Of a stretch of 45,294 bases of DNA, positions 15,436-24,515 are shown piece by piece. The translations under genes and the position numbers were made by a program. This DNA is from Natronoarchaeum philippinense (lineage in GTDB: Archaea > Halobacteriota > Halobacteria > Halobacteriales > Natronoarchaeaceae), in NCBI RefSeq assembly GCF_900215575.1, contig NZ_OBEJ01000009.1, positions 1 to 45,294 on the forward strand, read 5' to 3'. The number at the start of each line of letters is the position of its first letter. The stretch's first letter is position 1. The notes beneath the pieces are model-generated. The model saw only the letters and a program-made list of their open reading frames with translations. It did not search any database and was not told the origin of the DNA.

Positions 15436-17733
15436 ATGCCCGGAAATCCACTCCACGCAGAAGTTACTGCAGATAGCGCCGACTACGTGAGCGCAGTTGA
15501 GGCCGCGGTCCAGAGCTCGGAACGACTCAGTGACGAAGCAACCGAGACAGCGGCCGCCATGCATCTCCTGCAAGGCCGCGTCGAGAAGGCCGGCAACGAG
15601 GCGCTGGCTGCCGGCGCGAAAGCAGGCGCGTCGAGCAGCGGCTTCTCGTCGCTCGCGGCGTCGGCGGCCTCGACGCAAGTGTCGTTCAACAGCTTGAGCG
15701 CCGCCACGCTGACGACGCTGATCCCGGCGCTGCTGGCGCTCTCGACCGTGATGGCGCCACTGCTGGCCGCGATGGGCGGCTTCATCACCGTCGCCGGCTC
15801 GATCGCCGGCCTCGGCCTCGCCGGCTTCATCGGCGCCGTCGCAACGAACGGCGAACAACTTCAGTCCACGTTCGACCAACTCACGGCGACGATCCGATCG
15901 GAGTTCGCTCCAGTCTTCGATGAGTTCGCTCGCGTGCTCGACACGCTGATGCTGTCGCTGATCGACACCATCCCCGAGCTCGTCCCGGCCCAAGACGTGG
16001 TTCGGGAGCTGGCGAATCAGTTCCTCGCGCTCGGCGAGTCGATCATCGGCTCGTTGCCGGCCTTCGCGGAGATGGCCACCACGCTGGCAACGCGATTCTT
16101 GCCGCCGTTCGTCGAGTGGACCGAGGGAGTCCTCCCGCGCGTGCCCGGGATGCTGCAGAACCTGATCCCGGTGATGCTTGAGGTCGGCGCGACGCTCGGC
16201 CCACTTGCCCAGTCGTTCGTCGAGATCGCGCCGACGATGACAGAGTTCGGGACGCGCGTCCTGAACATCGTCACGCCGGCGCTCACGATGGCCGTCCAAG
16301 CCTTTGATCGCGCGATGGACGCGGTCAACAGCCTCGACAACAACGTCGCTTCGTTCGTCTCGACGATGACACTGGTCTCGCCGGTTTTGGCGAAGGCGGC
16401 GCTCGCGCTCGCCAGCATCAGCAACCCGGCGGCCGCGGCGGCGGTGGCGATCGGGACGCTCGGCGCTGCGTGGGCGACCAACGTCTACGGCATCCGCGAC
16501 GCCACCAGCGAGGCGCTCGAAGAGACCCAAGGCGTGGTCACATCGCGCTTCGAGGCCATCGCTGAGGCCGTCCAAGATGTCGGCAGCCGACTCTGGAGCG
16601 GTATCCTGAAACCGGTGCTGTCGCTGATCGAGCGCCAGTGGAGCGTCCACGGCCGGACGCTCATCCGTGAGGCCCAGCAGACGTTCGGGACGATCCAGCG
16701 GACGATCAGCCGCATCCTGCGCGGCATCTACCGCACCACGGTCCGGCCGGTGCTCCGGCTGATGACCCAAGCATGGAACGTCTTCGGTGACGACATCATG
16801 AAGATCGCCGACGCGGCGTTCGGGACGATCCTCACGATCGCCGAGACGGGGATGGACCTCATCATGACGGCCGTGACGGTCGGGATGCAGGTCCTCCAAG
16901 GCGACTGGGAGGGCGCGTGGAACTCGATCGTCGGCTTCGCTCAGCGAACGTGGCGCCGACTGGTCACGTGGCTCCAGACGGACGCAATCTCGCTGCTGAC
17001 CGGCGCGTTCGGGCTGTTGATCACGGGCGCACAGACCGCGCTGAACTACCTGATCGGCACCGGCGAACGGACGCTGTACGGCGACATCAAGAACGTGCTC
17101 GGTGCGATCGACACGTACCTCATCGGCACCGGTGTCAGCCTGATCAAGGGCGCGTTCGGGACGATCGTCAGCAGCGCGAAGACGGCGCTGGGCTACTTGA
17201 TCGGCACCGGCGAGGGCACGCTGCACGGCGACGTGACGGGCGTCGTCGGCGACATCGTCACCTACCTCACCGACGAGTTCGGCCCCAACGCAAAGGACGC
17301 GATCGTCGGCGCTCTCAGAGGGGCTGGCGAAGCAGCTGCCGAAGCGCTCAAGCAAGCGTTCAATCACGCCGTCCCGTCCTCGATCGGCATTGACGAGGTC
17401 GAGATACAGGGCCAGACCGTCGTCCCAGAGAAGCGCATCGACCTGCCGCAACTCGACACCGGCGGGCTGATCGAAGAGGAAGGTCTGTACGTCGGCCACC
17501 CCGGCGAGCGCGTGCTCAACCCTGCCGAGACGCGTCAGCTTGAGCAATTCGACCAGACCGCGATGGCTGGTGGCGAGGTTGACGTCGAAGACGATGTCCG
17601 CCGCGCGCTCGAGCAGGCTGATCGGACCGACGTGGTCGCGCAGAAGCTGGACGCGCTGATCCGCACGATCGAGGAGGGGATGGACGTCGACGTGACGATC
17701 GAGGACAGCAGCGGCCGCCACGACCCATTCTGA
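15436..17733 (+). CDS. Tail tape measure protein
   Basis: 765 residues, the longest gene of the tail block. Helical N-terminus (ADYVSAVEAAVQSSERL), a hydrophobic stretch at about residues 90-140 (TLIPALLALSTVMAPLLAAM, then AGSIAGLGLAGFIGAV) and another near 340, then repeated YLIGTGE / LIGTGVS segments at about 530-600 and a C-terminal GGLIEEEGLYVGHPGERVLNP typical of tape measures. It sets tail length; at the common ratio of about 0.15 nm per residue the tail would be near 115 nm (inference). Confidence 0.9.
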   Translation: MPGNPLHAEVTADSADYVSAVEAAVQSSERLSDEATETAAAMHLLQGRVEKAGNEALAAGAKAGASSSGFSSLAASAASTQVSFNSLSAATLTTLIPALLALSTVMAPLLAAMGGFITVAGSIAGLGLAGFIGAVATNGEQLQSTFDQLTATIRSEFAPVFDEFARVLDTLMLSLIDTIPELVPAQDVVRELANQFLALGESIIGSLPAFAEMATTLATRFLPPFVEWTEGVLPRVPGMLQNLIPVMLEVGATLGPLAQSFVEIAPTMTEFGTRVLNIVTPALTMAVQAFDRAMDAVNSLDNNVASFVSTMTLVSPVLAKAALALASISNPAAAAAVAIGTLGAAWATNVYGIRDATSEALEETQGVVTSRFEAIAEAVQDVGSRLWSGILKPVLSLIERQWSVHGRTLIREAQQTFGTIQRTISRILRGIYRTTVRPVLRLMTQAWNVFGDDIMKIADAAFGTILTIAETGMDLIMTAVTVGMQVLQGDWEGAWNSIVGFAQRTWRRLVTWLQTDAISLLTGAFGLLITGAQTALNYLIGTGERTLYGDIKNVLGAIDTYLIGTGVSLIKGAFGTIVSSAKTALGYLIGTGEGTLHGDVTGVVGDIVTYLTDEFGPNAKDAIVGALRGAGEAAAEALKQAFNHAVPSSIGIDEVEIQGQTVVPEKRIDLPQLDTGGLIEEEGLYVGHPGERVLNPAETRQLEQFDQTAMAGGEVDVEDDVRRALEQADRTDVVAQKLDALIRTIEEGMDVDVTIEDSSGRHDPF

Positions 17734-17735
17734 TC

Positions 17736-19571
17736 ATGGTAGGAATCTCACTCCGGATCGACGGCTCGGATGGCACCACGAAGACGACTGTCTCGGCGCA
17801 GACCGCCAACAAGAAAGAAGAGCTGAAAGGCGAGATGGCGCGCGCCGAAGTGGAGCTCCTCCGGAGCGCGTGGGCCGACGTCGAGGACGTCCTCGACCGG
17901 CGGAACGACCGGCTCATCATCGAGAAGCCGGACGGGTCAACGTTCTTCGCCGGGCGGTTCGACGAAGATCGACGCGGGAACGGCAGCGTGACGGTCTCGG
18001 TCGAGTCCTACGAGCTCGACGCCAAGCAAGCCGAGCCGACGGGGGCGAACGTCGTCTACCAGAACGTCAACGACAGCACGATCGTGCAGGACCTCATCGA
18101 TCTCGTGCCGACGCTCTCGGCGGGCACGATCGACACGCTTGCGAGCAACCTCTCGATGTCGTTCAGCTACGCCGAGCCCAGTAAGGGCATCCGCAGCGTG
18201 GCCGAAGCGACCGGCGCCGAGCTGCGGTACAACTACGACCGGACGATCGACTACGTCGACCGCCGCGGGACCGACAAACCCGGCGTCGTGCTTTCGCCGA
18301 GCGAGCAGACGGTGGTCGACAACCCGCGTATCACTGAGGACGCCCGCGAAGATGTCACGCACATCCGCGGGTTCGGCGCCCAGAGCGGGCCGGACCAGAT
18401 CACTGCGACGGCAACCGCTGACTCCTACAATGGCGGGCGCCCGAACTGGAAGGAATACGAGAACAAAGAGATCAAAGCCGTCTCGCGGCTGCAGCGGATC
18501 ATCGACCAGCGCATCAACGAGTACGACGGCGAGCCACGCCATCTCGACATCGACACCTCGGCCGTCGGCGTCGACGTTGCGCTTGGCGACCGCGTGACCG
18601 TCCAGATTCCTGAAGAGAACATCGACCGCATGCTACGAGTCATCAGCCGCCGATCAGTGCTCGGAACCGCCGGCGCGGTCCTCAAGCTTGTCACATCGAA
18701 CCGCCTGCTGACCAGAGACGATCAAAACCAGAAGGCGCGAAAGGACCTGCAGCGGTTCAACCGTGGGTATCAGGGCTACGTCGACCGGAACACGGCGCCG
18801 TACGGCCCCGAAGTCGCCGGCGACGGCAACCCACGGGAGATCATCGTCCCTGACTGGCCGGACGACATCGTCGACGAGCAGTTCGTGAATCTCGTCGTCC
18901 AAGGGTCGGCGTGGCGATCTCCGGTGACGCCACTGTCGCATGATCACTCGGTCAGCATCGCCGATCACAGCCACTCGGTCAGCATCTCGGGCCACCAGCA
19001 CGAAGTGGACATCCCGGGCCATCAGCACGACTACGAACAGGCCGTGCTCGACCACCGACACACGCACAACGACTACGAGTTCCAAACCGGACAGACGGAC
19101 GGGCACGACCATTCATATCAAAACGGCTTCGGCTATGTCACCCTACAGGACGGGACCTTCACACGGGCGAGTGGAGGCGTCCTCGGCGGATCGTGGTCTA
19201 CGACTTCAACCACGACTGAGAGCGGCGGCTCAACAACCGAGACGACCAAAAGCGGCGGGGCAACCACGACAACGACAAGCGACGGCGGCGGGACAACGAC
19301 AACGACCGACTCATCTGTCCCGCTCTCGCCAGAGATCACCACGACGTTCCAAGGTAATTCCTACTACCCGACCGACGTGACGATCTCGGTCAACGGAACC
19401 GACATCACAACTGTTTCCGGAGACAGTTCTAGCAGCTGGTCGGAGACGGTCGACCTCACTGGAGAACTGACGCCGGGGCAGAACACGATCACGGCGACGC
19501 CGGCGACGCGGGGGCAGATCAACCTCATCCTGTCGAGCGAACTCTTCCGGCGCGGCCGGAGCTCGGCCTAA
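17736..19571 (+). CDS. Tail hub fused to His-rich fibre
   Basis: 611 residues. Residues 1 to about 330 resemble a baseplate hub / distal tail protein (SFSYAEPSKGIRSVAEATGAEL, ALGDRVTVQIPEENIDRML). Residues about 400-460 are packed with H-x-H units (HDHSVSIADHSHSVSI, GHQHEVDIPGHQHDYE, DHRHTH). H-x-H repeats bind metal along trimeric fibre tips, for example in T4 gp37. Then a Thr/Ser/Gly-rich stalk (485-530) and a beta domain with VTISVNGTDITTVSGD. Likely the first receptor-contact protein. Follows tape measure by two bases. Confidence 0.7.
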   Translation: MVGISLRIDGSDGTTKTTVSAQTANKKEELKGEMARAEVELLRSAWADVEDVLDRRNDRLIIEKPDGSTFFAGRFDEDRRGNGSVTVSVESYELDAKQAEPTGANVVYQNVNDSTIVQDLIDLVPTLSAGTIDTLASNLSMSFSYAEPSKGIRSVAEATGAELRYNYDRTIDYVDRRGTDKPGVVLSPSEQTVVDNPRITEDAREDVTHIRGFGAQSGPDQITATATADSYNGGRPNWKEYENKEIKAVSRLQRIIDQRINEYDGEPRHLDIDTSAVGVDVALGDRVTVQIPEENIDRMLRVISRRSVLGTAGAVLKLVTSNRLLTRDDQNQKARKDLQRFNRGYQGYVDRNTAPYGPEVAGDGNPREIIVPDWPDDIVDEQFVNLVVQGSAWRSPVTPLSHDHSVSIADHSHSVSISGHQHEVDIPGHQHDYEQAVLDHRHTHNDYEFQTGQTDGHDHSYQNGFGYVTLQDGTFTRASGGVLGGSWSTTSTTTESGGSTTETTKSGGATTTTTSDGGGTTTTTDSSVPLSPEITTTFQGNSYYPTDVTISVNGTDITTVSGDSSSSWSETVDLTGELTPGQNTITATPATRGQINLILSSELFRRGRSSA

Positions 19572-19601
19572 CGCAGTCGGCTTTTAGCAGCAGAAGCAAC
19601 C

Positions 19602-20057
19602 ATGCCACAGCAACTACACACCACCGGCGAGGAGTTCGAGCGGAAGCGTATCGAAGACTACAACGCCCAGAGTCGAGGGCTGCCAGCGTCGGCAGATGTC
19701 GGGCTCTACAACGACTCGACGGATCAGCTGGCGGACGCCGACGACGTCGGCGCGATCACCACCGAGCCTGCCGGTGCAGCGTACTCCCGGGTCTCGGTTG
19801 ACTTCGCGTCGATGGCTCCCGAAGAGACGAGCGATCCAAACTGGCAGCTGACTCTTCCCGACGTCGCGTTCGATGTCAGCGATAGCGACCAGACCGTGGA
19901 CTCGTACTTCCTCGTCGTGACGTTCACGAGCGAGACAGCGGGTGACAGTGGCGACAACCCGCATCTGTACTACACAGGTGCGCTGAAACGCGAGGAGAAT
20001 CTCTCGGACATCGCCGGCGAGTACGTGATGCGGGATGGCGGCTTGGAGGAGGACTAA
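19602..20057 (+). CDS. Tail-tip structural protein, unknown
   Basis: 151 residues. The first 45 are polar (EEFERKRIEDYNAQSRGL), then a beta-rich domain with YSRVSVDFASMAPE, LPDVAFDVSDSDQTVDSYFLVVTF and a LYYTGALKREENLSDIA strand-helix end. The strand order resembles a small beta-sandwich of the kind that forms tail-tip or fibre-attachment collars. It has a counterpart of similar construction right after it (20061). Confidence 0.6.
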   Translation: MPQQLHTTGEEFERKRIEDYNAQSRGLPASADVGLYNDSTDQLADADDVGAITTEPAGAAYSRVSVDFASMAPEETSDPNWQLTLPDVAFDVSDSDQTVDSYFLVVTFTSETAGDSGDNPHLYYTGALKREENLSDIAGEYVMRDGGLEED

Positions 20058-20060
20058 CTC

Positions 20061-20612
20061 ATGCCCACGACACAGATTAGCGACGCGATCGTCTTTCCAG
20101 AGGACAAAGGAACCGGCCTGCCGAGCACGTCCGACGCGGACTACTCCAGCGCGGGGCACTTCGGCGGGCTGGCGGCACAGAGCAACAGCACCGACTACGT
20201 CGAGGCCGGCATGGGGTTCACGCCGGACTTCGGAACGCCAGCGCTGGACATCGGCGCCGGGCTGGCGTACATCCGTCACGAAGCAACGGTGAATGTCCAA
20301 GACGATGTCGGCGACTACATCAACGACTGGAAGCAGGGGATCTCGCTCGCGGTGCAGGTACCGTCGGTGAGTGGGCTGGCACTGACTGATGGCGCGACGA
20401 ACCACGTATTCGTAGCGCTGGATCTCTCGTCGAACAACGGCGCGGAGTACGTGATCAACACGACCGGTGATGCGCCTTCGGCGCCGTCACTGAAGATCGG
20501 GACGGTGGACACGGCGAACGACACGGTCGAGGAGCTGAACCGTGACCCGGATCTCAGCTTTGAGGTGGCGAGTGGCGAGGAGCTCGTGCTTGAGGACACT
20601 GCTAGCCAGTGA
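20061..20612 (+). CDS. Second tail-tip structural protein, unknown
   Basis: 183 residues, beginning four bases after the upstream stop. Contains AIVFPEDKGTGLPST, GLAYIRHEATVNVQDDVGDY, SGLALTDGATNHVFVALDLS, and EYVINTTGDAPSAPSLKIG, a typical fibre-shaft-like sandwich. The pairing of GLALTDGATNHVFVALDL and YVINTTGDAPSAPSLKIG resembles short repeats in phage tail spikes that bind the shaft. Last gene before a fresh promoter. Confidence 0.6.
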   Translation: MPTTQISDAIVFPEDKGTGLPSTSDADYSSAGHFGGLAAQSNSTDYVEAGMGFTPDFGTPALDIGAGLAYIRHEATVNVQDDVGDYINDWKQGISLAVQVPSVSGLALTDGATNHVFVALDLSSNNGAEYVINTTGDAPSAPSLKIGTVDTANDTVEELNRDPDLSFEVASGEELVLEDTASQ

Positions 20613-20629
20613 TGCCAGATGCCCCGAAG

Positions 20630-20636
20630 CTTATAT
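20630..20636 (+). promoter_or_regulatory. TATA box for the lipoprotein gene
   Basis: CTTATAT lies 32 bases before the ATG at 20668, giving an expected transcription start near 20660 and a very short leader. The intergenic gap (20613-20667) is notably AT-rich against its surroundings. A dedicated promoter inside a late operon suggests separate timing. Confidence 0.55.
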
Positions 20637-20667
20637 CGGTTGGCTAGAGTTTTCATGATACCACACT

Positions 20668-20970
20668 ATGCCGGATTTCACGCGACGGCGGGCACTCGAA
20701 GTGCTCGGCACAGGGGCGACGACAGTGCTCGCTGGCTGTTCGGGCGACCCAACGAATACTGAAGACAAGCCGAACGAGACAGCACCGCCAGAGCCTGAAG
20801 AGCAGTCTGTTGGGGATCTGGAGGATGTCCTCGTCATCGAGGCCGCGCAACAGCACACGTTGCGAGCCGACAGCGGTGAGGTGTACGATGCGGTGGAGAT
20901 CCACGCCGACGGGGCATTGGCGTTCGAAGACGGTGCGGCACTACAACTGAGAGGAACCAACGACTCATGA
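20668..20970 (+). CDS. Tat-exported lipoprotein
   Basis: 100 residues. TRRRALEVLGTGATTVLAGC is a twin-arginine signal with a haloarchaeal lipobox LAGC, so the mature protein is expected to be lipid-anchored at Cys on the outer face of the membrane. The mature part has an acidic Pro/Glu linker, then VIEAAQQHTLRADSGEVYDAV and GALAFEDGAALQLRG, which look like beta-helix rungs. It overlaps the beta-helix protein gene by 4 bases (ATGA). It may mark infected cells (superinfection exclusion) or be a tail-attached anchor. Confidence 0.75.
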   Translation: MPDFTRRRALEVLGTGATTVLAGCSGDPTNTEDKPNETAPPEPEEQSVGDLEDVLVIEAAQQHTLRADSGEVYDAVEIHADGALAFEDGAALQLRGTNDS

Positions 20971-22298
20971 CGGACATCAAGATCGTAAACGAGAACGGGA
21001 AGATCGTGGGAAAGGACGTCGAGACTGGCGAGACGGTGCCAATTGAACTCGGCGAGACAGTTTTGGACTCGGTCAGTACAGACGAAATAACGAGCAGAAT
21101 CCAGATCGACGCGGGCGACGATGCGCAGTCGATGATCGAATCGGCCACGGGGCCAGCATGGATTCAGGTAGAGCCGGGTGCGACGTTCGATATCACGCCG
21201 CCGTTCGAGCCGCCGGCGTCAACTTTCATCGACGCTGGAACGTCGTCACATCATGCGCCGGTAACGACGTTCCAAAAAGTCGGTGACGGCGACATGATGA
21301 GTGTCCCCAGCGGACTCTGGCTCCGCGGCATCGAGTTCGACGGGCAGCGGTCGAGTTACACAGGCAATGGCCTCGTCGACCGGAATTTCGACGGCCAGAA
21401 CATCAGGATGGTCGGCTGCACGATTCGGAACATGGCGGGTCACTGCCGTGTGCATGACGCGGCAGCTTACTGCTACTACGAGAACGACCGGTTTCTGGAT
21501 TCGGACGGCTACGCGATCCGCAATATCACAACCGACCACGACGGGTTCCGCCGCAGCACCCTCATCAACTGCCGGTCGTCATTCACCGGCGGTTTCCTGA
21601 AAAGCGAAACCTCGGATCGGTTCAACGAGTACCGAAACATCCGCGTGACGAGTCAGAACGGGCCAGGAATCCACATCGACAACAGTGCTGAAGGTGTGCT
21701 CAAGCACCACCTCTTTACCGGCCACATCAACGATACCGACGGCCCTCACGTCTACGTCGAAAGCGGGGGCCTTGTCGAAACGGACTTTGGAGTGTCGATG
21801 GCGAATGGCGGACGGAGTGTCTCTGTCCCGACGACCGCACCAGTCGGCGGCATCGTCCACGTAGAAGGGTCCAGCCAAGAATGCCGGATGACTTTCTCAG
21901 CTGGCCGCTTGGGTGTGACGGGATCAGACGCCGGCGCGGGAATCTCGAACCAAAGCGGCAACAATCTGCGCGTGCTCGCCACCGGAGCTGACGCCACAGG
22001 CAGCGAAACGATCGAGGGGCAGGTCATCCTGACCGCGATCGACGTTGAGAGGTTTGCAATGGCGCGCCCCTCGAATTTTAATGGCTCGGCAGGGTACGCT
22101 CTCGACGGCAATTTCCCCGGAGAAGGACGCCTCGTCAACTTGGACGACGGCCAGAGCTATTACTTCGGCTGGTGGGGCAACCCGCCAGAGGCCAGCCCGG
22201 CACAGGGGAGCTTCTACGTGGACTCGGGGAGCAACACGGGCGATGGGGAAGCGGGGATCGGGATCTACGACGGGTCGGCCTGGACGTACACGAATTGA
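20967..22298 (+). CDS. Beta-helix tail fibre or spike
   Basis: 443 residues. From about 60 on it has stacked short strands with Asn/Gly turns (LRGIEFDGQRSSYTGNGL, DGYAIRNITTDHDGF, IHIDNSAEGVLKHHLF), as in right-handed parallel beta-helix spikes. A Gly/Ser/Asn-rich end closes with GIYDGSAWTYTN, a tip-like strand. Such proteins bind or cut host surface glycans; I see no certain catalytic pair. It is encoded directly after the lipoprotein, in an operon with its own promoter. Confidence 0.7.
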   Translation: MTDIKIVNENGKIVGKDVETGETVPIELGETVLDSVSTDEITSRIQIDAGDDAQSMIESATGPAWIQVEPGATFDITPPFEPPASTFIDAGTSSHHAPVTTFQKVGDGDMMSVPSGLWLRGIEFDGQRSSYTGNGLVDRNFDGQNIRMVGCTIRNMAGHCRVHDAAAYCYYENDRFLDSDGYAIRNITTDHDGFRRSTLINCRSSFTGGFLKSETSDRFNEYRNIRVTSQNGPGIHIDNSAEGVLKHHLFTGHINDTDGPHVYVESGGLVETDFGVSMANGGRSVSVPTTAPVGGIVHVEGSSQECRMTFSAGRLGVTGSDAGAGISNQSGNNLRVLATGADATGSETIEGQVILTAIDVERFAMARPSNFNGSAGYALDGNFPGEGRLVNLDDGQSYYFGWWGNPPEASPAQGSFYVDSGSNTGDGEAGIGIYDGSAWTYTN

Positions 22299-22375
22299 TC
22301 ACTGCTGACGCGCGTTGCTCATTACGGTACTTGACAATCTGGGCAGTCTGACACGTTTTCAGTACACGATACATC

Positions 22376-23443
22376 ATGTCCCAACTCGGCACTTCACAAC
22401 TCGGCGAAGAGCGCCTCGGCGCCCGACCACCACGAGATCAAGACGGCCGACTCGGCCGGTTCAACTTGGGCCGTGTCCAGCTGGGCGAGACGACGCCGAT
22501 CGCTGTCCGTGAGGCGCTCGCAAGTTCGGCGACAGCTACGTCCAAGCAGTCGGCGATCGCGTCGCTCACGGCAGGCGCCGAGTCAACGACTGCGACAGGG
22601 ACGCCGCAGCAGTCCTCGATCGCGTCGATCGTCCGGTCGGCGATCACAACGTCGGCCGCAGCGACGCCGGCGGAAGCGTTCCGATACTTCCGCGACTGGG
22701 AGATCGACGGCATGACCGTCGAGACCGTCACGAAGGACGGCACGAAACGCGCGGAGCTCACAGCGAAGCGGCTCTCGCTCTCGTTCGAAGTCACGCGTGA
22801 CAACCTCGACTACTGGCGGCAATACGACCGGACTGGCGATCTATCGATCACGACGGGCTACGGCGGCTCGTTCGATGTCGTCGATCGCGCTGGCCGGGCT
22901 GGCGCCGTCGAAGCGGTACCGCCGACAGATTACCAACCACCGTTCGACCGGGCAGACTACTACGTCAACAGCTACGAGGAGAGCCAGCTTGCCGCCGATC
23001 GCTTCGAAATCTCGCTCACGCTCCAGCGGACAGAGAACCGAGAGACCAGCTTCCAGATGGCTGACGAGGCGGGTGAGGACTGGCTGCTTGAGTTCGGCGT
23101 CGCAACGGTCGCGCTCGAAAACGAGCAGGTTCGGCGGTCCTCGGCTGGCGGCAGCCGGACCGGGATGCGCGTGACGCTACCGCTGATGCTGACGGACGAC
23201 CAAGCGGCCGCAGTTGCTGAGTCGGCTGCCTATCCAGACGCCGTCGTCGAGCGGTCGGTTCCTGATGGCGAAGACTTCGTTGAGGACACGAGCGGGGGTA
23301 ATCAGACCGTGACGATCACGCCGCCGGCGTCGGCGGAGATGGATACAGGAGACTACGCAATCCAATCGTGGCGGCTCTCGTTCGGTCGGTTCGGCGAGGC
23401 GCGTTGGAGTGTCGAGTTAGAGTTGCGGGAGATGAAGAGTTGA
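22376..23443 (+). CDS. Tail protein with N-terminal Leu-Gly repeats
   Basis: 355 residues. The first 45 contain a run of x-Leu-Gly units (SQLGTSQLGEERLG, then GRLGRFNLGRVQLGE), followed by a Ser/Ala/Thr-rich linker and a beta-rich domain from about 110 (FRDWEIDGMTVETV, LSLSFEVTRDNLDYWRQY, FEISLTLQRTEN). The end is WRLSFGRFGEARWSVELEL. Last gene of the structural block, converging with the recombinase at 23461. Likely a receptor-binding or baseplate-associated protein; family not recognised. Confidence 0.6.
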   Translation: MSQLGTSQLGEERLGARPPRDQDGRLGRFNLGRVQLGETTPIAVREALASSATATSKQSAIASLTAGAESTTATGTPQQSSIASIVRSAITTSAAATPAEAFRYFRDWEIDGMTVETVTKDGTKRAELTAKRLSLSFEVTRDNLDYWRQYDRTGDLSITTGYGGSFDVVDRAGRAGAVEAVPPTDYQPPFDRADYYVNSYEESQLAADRFEISLTLQRTENRETSFQMADEAGEDWLLEFGVATVALENEQVRRSSAGGSRTGMRVTLPLMLTDDQAAAVAESAAYPDAVVERSVPDGEDFVEDTSGGNQTVTITPPASAEMDTGDYAIQSWRLSFGRFGEARWSVELELREMKS

Positions 23444-23460
23444 ACAGAGCCAGTGCGAGG

Positions 23461-24381
23461 TTACCGCGTCTGGATCTGGTTGAGTTGTCGCTGGGTGTTG
23501 TCCGGCGTCGAGGCGATGTAGCGGCGGGCGGTGCTGATCTGCGACCAGCCGAACATCGCTTGGAGCGCCGGCGCGGCGAGGCCCTTCCCGGCCAGATGCG
23601 TCGCAGCAGTCGCTCTGAGGCCGTGCGGGTTCGTCGTCTCCTCACTCAACCCGTCGGCTTCCCGCAGCGCTTCGTCGACGCGACGGTTGACGGCTTGGCG
23701 CGATCTCGTCCACTCGTCGAACCGGTCGAAATACTGTTCGAGCACGAGCTCGGCACGCGAATCGAAGTCGAACGGCACCGACCGGGCGGCGTTCTCTGTT
23801 TTCGCGGTCCACATCTGCTCTTCCGCTTCGTCCTGCGTCACCTCGTTTTCCTGTTGGTAGCGGCGAGCGACATCGTCGAGCGCCTCGCGGACTTCGTCGA
23901 CGTCGTCGACGGCGCCCGCGTTCGCCAGTAACTCCTCAACCTGCCGGTCGAGAGCATCCTTTCGGAGGTCGCCGTCGATGTGGATCACGTGGATGGTCTG
24001 AAGTTGGCGCTGGAGTTCGCCGGGCAACGAGGGCATCTCCGAGAGTTGTTCTTGCAGGGCTTCGAGGCGCGCCTCGGCCAGCGACAGCTGTGAATACTCA
24101 GCGCGCTGGGCGGCTTGCTGGCGGCAGTAGCCACAGATCCCGCCGTCCTTGCCCTTCTCACACGGGAGATGGAACGGGATGTCGATCATTCGTTTGCGCC
24201 AGTTCACCCAGTCGCCTTTCATGTGGCAGATTTCGCCCGGGCGAAGTCCGAGGCGGCCGCCGACGAACGCGACGAACCGTGCCTCGAGGCTGCGCAGGTC
24301 GCAGTCGATCGCTCTGGCGCCTTGGAGGAAGCGCTCGAACTCGTAGTCGTCGAGCGCGTTCTCTTTGCTGTGCGTCGTCAC
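23461..24381 (-). CDS. int: Tyrosine recombinase 1, catalytic domain with zinc insert
   Basis: 306 residues. Arg box GLRPGEI near residue 45, HGLRATAATHL with His about 253, and Tyr of ARRYIAS at about 288 complete the catalytic set. There is no N-terminal SAM-like arm-binding domain; instead the space between boxes is expanded by a CEKGKDGGICGYC zinc motif and a long coiled coil. GTG start (24381) overlaps the upstream stop (GTGA). It ends 18 bases from the last tail gene, the position that in phiCh1 belongs to the recombinase inverting tail-fibre genes (recalled). Confidence 0.85.
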   Translation of the reverse strand: MTTHSKENALDDYEFERFLQGARAIDCDLRSLEARFVAFVGGRLGLRPGEICHMKGDWVNWRKRMIDIPFHLPCEKGKDGGICGYCRQQAAQRAEYSQLSLAEARLEALQEQLSEMPSLPGELQRQLQTIHVIHIDGDLRKDALDRQVEELLANAGAVDDVDEVREALDDVARRYQQENEVTQDEAEEQMWTAKTENAARSVPFDFDSRAELVLEQYFDRFDEWTRSRQAVNRRVDEALREADGLSEETTNPHGLRATAATHLAGKGLAAPALQAMFGWSQISTARRYIASTPDNTQRQLNQIQTR

Positions 24382-24515
24382 GCGTGATCACCGGCTCGGC
24401 GAGGGCCGATGCAGAGCTGCACAGGCTCGACGTCCAGATCGTCGACGCGCTCGCTACGGCGCTGGTTGATGGTCGCCGGCGCCGGCGTGGGCGCATCGGC
24501 TGACTGGCTGCTCAC
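24378..24515 (-). CDS. 45-residue protein between regulator and recombinase
   Basis: GTG start at 24515 overlaps the regulator stop (GTGA) and its TGA overlaps the recombinase GTG, so it completes a chain of coupled genes. N-terminus is Ala/Pro-rich, then INQRRSERVDDLDVEPVQLC. Too short for domain recognition; may tune recombinase output. The double overlap is the main evidence. Confidence 0.5.
   Translation of the reverse strand: MSSQSADAPTPAPATINQRRSERVDDLDVEPVQLCIGPRRAGDHA

Noticed and set aside
15274-17721. Open minus-strand frame of about 815 codons opposite the tape measure gene
   Set aside because: High-GC codon bias keeps the antisense frame open; its product is Arg/His-rich, unlike the acidic proteins here, and the plus-strand tape measure is unmistakable.
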